Origin: CAZEQD01 sp964514305
GTDB lineage: Bacteria; Acidobacteriota; Aminicenantia; Aminicenantales; Aminicenantaceae
Direction of reading: 5' to 3'
NCBI GenBank assembly: GCA_964514305.1
Contig: CAZEQD010000073.1
Span: 1-9,476 of the forward strand
DNA length: 9,476 bases
A program made the translations under genes and the position numbers. Shown here piece after piece: positions 8,001 to 9,476 of the stretch. The notes under the pieces were generated by a model. That model worked only from the letters and a program-made list of their open reading frames with translations, ran no database searches and had not been told where the DNA came from. Each line of letters opens with the position of its first letter. Position 1 is the first letter of the stretch.

Positions 8001-8215
8001 CTGGGTCCAATGGCAGCATAGATAACCCATGGTTTTCTCGCTAAAGCTTCAATATCCACGGTACGGCCCCCCATGATGGCCGGCCCTATAGAGCGCCAGC
8101 TTAGTTTTTCAAATAATTTGTCAATTTTTTCTGCCGATTGAGAATAGGCTTTTGGCCAGAAAGAAAGAATTGATAAAATCAGGCCAAGAATAATTAGCAA
8201 CTTTATTTTTCTCAT
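5093..8215 (-). CDS. Exported Asp-box (BNR/sortilin VPS10-like) beta-propeller protein
   Basis: A 1040-residue protein starting at the ATG complementary to 8213-8215, with a strong ribosome binding site AGGAGG (complement of 8220-8225). Residues 1-26 form a signal peptide ending near AYSQ. Residues 38-730 are beta-propeller sequence with eleven Asp-box motifs (S/T-x-D-x-G-x-T/S-W and variants). These start at about residues 77, 131, 182, 240, 288, 337, 379, 519, 586, 641 and 684; those at 77 (SENNGITW) and 337 (SKDMGKKF) are degenerate. The propeller ends with GTHGRGIWIMDD (718-729), typical of this family. Residues 745-875 look like a beta-sandwich (APAGKYKVVLSVG), and 876-1030 are mainly helical and charged. 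Such proteins are usually labelled glycosyl hydrolase, exo-alpha-sialidase-like or VPS10-domain protein. I see no sialidase arginine triad, so catalysis is not supported. A binding or structural role outside the cytoplasm is as likely. The gene converges on the methyltransferase gene and diverges from the DUF5916 gene. Confidence 0.9.
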   Translation of the reverse strand: MRKIKLLIILGLILSILSFWPKAYSQSAEKIDKLFEKLSWRSIGPAIMGGRTVDIEALARKPWVIYAAIGPSGVWKSENNGITWKPIFHKEKTVSVGDIAVSQSHPHIIWVGTGEATCRNSVTIGDGVYKSTDGGKTWKNMGLKETRHISRIIINPGDPNIVYVAAMGHLWGPNKERGLYRTIDGGQTWEKVLYLDENTGIADLAMDPEDSLTLYAAAYEYRRLPYYFSSGGPSSGIYKSTDGGRTWKKLVKDLPQGILGRIGLAVSQSKPNVVYALIEHKDGGVWRSEDKGQSWKRMCDYKTYKMINFRPFYYSQIRVDPNDDKIVYVFSGGLYVSKDMGKKFRAISAGTHSDHHALWIDPSNPLHLIDGNDGGIDITFDGGKNWYDVKHMAVAEVYHIGFDFRNPYYVYCGLQDNGSWGGPNATLDSGGIRNSDWYMIGGGDGFYTVVDPTDHDIIYSNWQMNNLCRYNLEIGRSKIIRPAASLKDPPYRFNWNSPVYISPHDPKTVYTGGNYLFKTTDGGHSWELISPDLTTNDPRKQIDSGGPITPDNTGAEIHCTIVTISESPVEQGVIWCGTDDGNVQLTRDGGRSWHNVVENIPGLPPYTWCSSIEASHFEGGKAYVAFDGHRTDDYRPYLYVTTDYGQTWRSIKGNLPLGWIHVVREDLKNKNLLFVGTEFGIFASLDGGQSWFSLRNNLPTVAVRDIAIHPRENDLIIGTHGRGIWIMDDISPLQEMNSDLLETEAYLFNIRPTTAFLRSSRREPFSRPIFAGKNPAYGMIITSYLREKPKEKPKLTIINQDGQIFYEYKLATKEGLQRIAWNLQFVPKTKEGNPIKPGSAGFIALPTAPAGKYKVVLSVGKKILENEAVLRADPRLKFKEEEKKAQLEALTKVLIISKKMGLSVTAARNIRRQLDKLINELKNKPQENQSILKTVEDFDHEFGLLEEKIVPKEIGYRGSMEIALRGGPLPQQLMSLGSSISSYPSAPTQTDLAQLEELTDVVDKLVAELNGYLEVEIPKLNILLKENNLKPLKVPKKVKL

Positions 8216-8494
8216 TTTCCCTCCTTATTTAGAAATATAATATAAGTTTTACTATTTAGATACTTTATAGTCTGGAAAATTTCATGGTCTTTTTAGTAAT
8301 ATCAAAAATCTGATTAAATTCAAGTTTTTTTTGGCGGTAGAAAACATTCCCAAAACCACTTCATTTCTGAAATTTTTCTTTTAATATAATCGGAGGCAAC
8401 CTTATCTTCTTTGTCTGCGTTTATAATAATGATATGGCCTTAATTGAAGAAATAGCGAAATTCCCAAAAAACAGAATTGTCAAGGAGATTGTAG
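8216..8494. promoter_or_regulatory. AT-rich divergent intergenic region
   Basis: This 279-nt region separates two divergently transcribed genes for exported proteins, so it must hold promoters for both or one shared control region. Features seen: TATAAT at 8385-8390 and again at 8422-8427 on the plus strand, neither with a good -35 box at the right distance; an 11-bp palindrome ATTTC-T-GAAAT (8363-8373) just upstream of the first TATAAT; and a T8 tract (8325-8332). No tRNA, riboswitch or long hairpin is evident. The AT richness makes isolated TATAAT matches weak evidence. Confidence 0.45.
8296..8323 (-). promoter_or_regulatory. Candidate promoter for the Asp-box protein gene
   Basis: On the minus strand TTGAAT (complement of 8318-8323) is followed after 16 nt by TATTAC (complement of 8296-8301). 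Transcription would begin near 8289, leaving a leader of roughly 75 nt. Each hexamer matches four of six consensus positions, so this is tentative. Confidence 0.25.
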
Positions 8495-9476
8495 ATGAGA
8501 AAAAAGTCTGTCTTAATAATAATATTATTTATATTAATTCCTCTCTTCATAAAGGCCAAGGAATCACAAATCATAAAACAAAAAGTCATTCAAGCTGTCC
8601 GCCTTAACCATGTCGTAACCATAGATGGGCGTCTTGATGAGCCAGTTTGGAACAGAGATGGCTACAGTGATTTTGTTCAATCTGACCCACATGATGGTGC
8701 CCAACCCACTGAAAGAACGATTGTCTGGGTGGCTTATGATGATCAAGCTCTTTATGTAGCTGCTCGTCTTTTAGACTCCGAGCCTGAACACATTATCAGC
8801 CGGCTCGGACGTCGGGACGATTTTGTCGATTCTGATTGGTTTATTTTTTCTGTTGATCCTTACTTTGATCACCGCACAGGCTTCCAGTTTGCTGTAAGTC
8901 CAGCTGGGTCCATTTGCGATTGGACCCTTTACAATGATGAATGGAAAGATGACACTTGGGATGGAATCTGGGAATGGGCTACTTCAGTTGATGAGCAAGG
9001 CTGGTCTGTCGAAATCAAAATTCCTTATAATCAACTCCGCTTTCCTAAAAAAAGCGAGTATATCTGGGGTGTTAATTTTCAACGCATTATCAAGCGCAAA
9101 AACGAAAAAGACAATTACGTCTGGATTCCCAAAGAAGAAAGCGGCTTTGTTTCCCGCTTTGCCCGCCTGGAAGGTATTAATGGCATTCATCCCGGTCGGC
9201 ATATTGAATTTCTGCCTTATACTGTGGGAGAAGCACAATTCAGTCCAGCAGAAGAAGGCAATCCTTTCGAGACCGGTAAAGATTTCTTAGGTAACTTCGG
9301 TCTTGACCTAAAAATAGGAGTGAAGAGCAACCTTACTTTGGATGCAACCATAAACCCTGATTTTGGTCAGGTTGAAGTCGATCCTGCTGTTATTAATCTC
9401 TCAGCCTATGAAACCTACTACAAAGAAAAAAGGCCCTTTTTTATCGAGGGAGCCAATATCTTCAATGCTTTTGGTC
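8495..9476 (+). CDS. DUF5916-family exported protein with CBM9-like domain, 3' truncated by window
   Basis: The first 327 codons are open to the window edge without a stop; the family usually runs to 700 residues or more, so over half is missing. The start at 8495 has the ribosome binding site AAGGAGA (8482-8488) 6 nt upstream. Residues 1-22 form a signal peptide (MRKKS, then a hydrophobic run). Residues about 33-230 form a carbohydrate-binding family 9-like domain: the opening TIDGRLDEPVWNRDG (42-56), VAYDDQALYVAARLLDSEP (79-97), SDWFIFSVDPYFDHRTG (113-129), then GWSVEIKIPYNQLRF (169-183). Residues 287-320 carry the DUF5916 hallmark NPDFGQVEVDPAVINLSAYE followed by EKRPFFIEGA, where the predicted outer-membrane beta-barrel-like part begins. 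The molecular function of DUF5916 proteins is not settled; a role in outer-membrane polymer handling is only inference. It is divergent from the Asp-box protein gene. Confidence 0.9.
   Translation, partial: MRKKSVLIIILFILIPLFIKAKESQIIKQKVIQAVRLNHVVTIDGRLDEPVWNRDGYSDFVQSDPHDGAQPTERTIVWVAYDDQALYVAARLLDSEPEHIISRLGRRDDFVDSDWFIFSVDPYFDHRTGFQFAVSPAGSICDWTLYNDEWKDDTWDGIWEWATSVDEQGWSVEIKIPYNQLRFPKKSEYIWGVNFQRIIKRKNEKDNYVWIPKEESGFVSRFARLEGINGIHPGRHIEFLPYTVGEAQFSPAEEGNPFETGKDFLGNFGLDLKIGVKSNLTLDATINPDFGQVEVDPAVINLSAYETYYKEKRPFFIEGANIFNAFG

Noticed and set aside
7655..8044. Open frames on the plus strand within 5161-8044 and on the minus strand within 1210-1398 and 2443-2787
   Set aside because: They are antisense to strongly supported coding sequence, lack ribosome binding sites, and show no family motifs.
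8434..8607. Short plus-strand frame from ATG 8434 (MALIEEIAKFPKNR...) overlapping the start of the DUF5916 gene
   Set aside because: It has no ribosome binding site, overlaps a well-supported gene in another frame, and has no recognisable family. The DUF5916 start at 8495 has a clear ribosome binding site and signal peptide.

Overview
This is an AT-rich bacterial window. It holds three co-oriented intact or near-intact genes plus one broken gene on the plus strand (223-5062), one long minus-strand gene (5093-8215), and the start of a further plus-strand gene (8495 to the window end). The protein set suggests an anaerobic, diderm, Acidobacteriota-like bacterium, with candidate phylum Aminicenantes a good fit. 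That set is a GWxTD-domain exported protein with TPRs, a long Asp-box (BNR/sortilin-like) exported protein, a DUF5916 protein, and a corrinoid methyl-transfer module. The lineage call is an inference from family distribution; there is no rRNA or other marker in the window.

Positions 1-222 are a very AT-rich leader. It carries a 19-bp tandem repeat (54-96) and a sigma70-like promoter with a perfect TTGACA box (113-118). Downstream is a tightly packed cluster: the GWxTD/TPR protein (223-2313), a B12-binding corrinoid protein (2315-2971), a MetH-activation-domain protein whose frame is broken twice at poly-A tracts (2974-3576), and an MttB-family methylamine:corrinoid methyltransferase (3593-5062). 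Gaps are 1, 2 and 16 nt, so a single transcript is likely. In the expected scheme, the MttB-like enzyme moves a methyl group from a quaternary or tertiary amine to the cobalt of the corrinoid protein. The activation-domain protein would help keep that cobalt in the active state. The enzyme that passes the methyl on to tetrahydrofolate is not in the window. MttB here has no in-frame UAG, so it is a non-pyrrolysine member whose substrate cannot be read from the sequence.

Positions 5093-8215, convergent with the methyltransferase and only 30 nt from it, encode an exported 1040-residue beta-propeller protein with eleven Asp-box repeats. A 279-nt AT-rich divergent intergenic region (8216-8494) separates it from a DUF5916-family protein with an N-terminal CBM9-like domain, which is cut by the right edge of the window. 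Both divergent products carry signal peptides and probably act in or beyond the periplasm.

The observation most worth following up is the activation-domain gene. Its reading frame goes 0, then +1, then back to 0, with the switches at an A8 and an A9 tract. A8 and A9 tracts inside two intact neighbouring genes cause no such break. This could be pseudogenisation, homopolymer sequencing error, or slippage-dependent expression.
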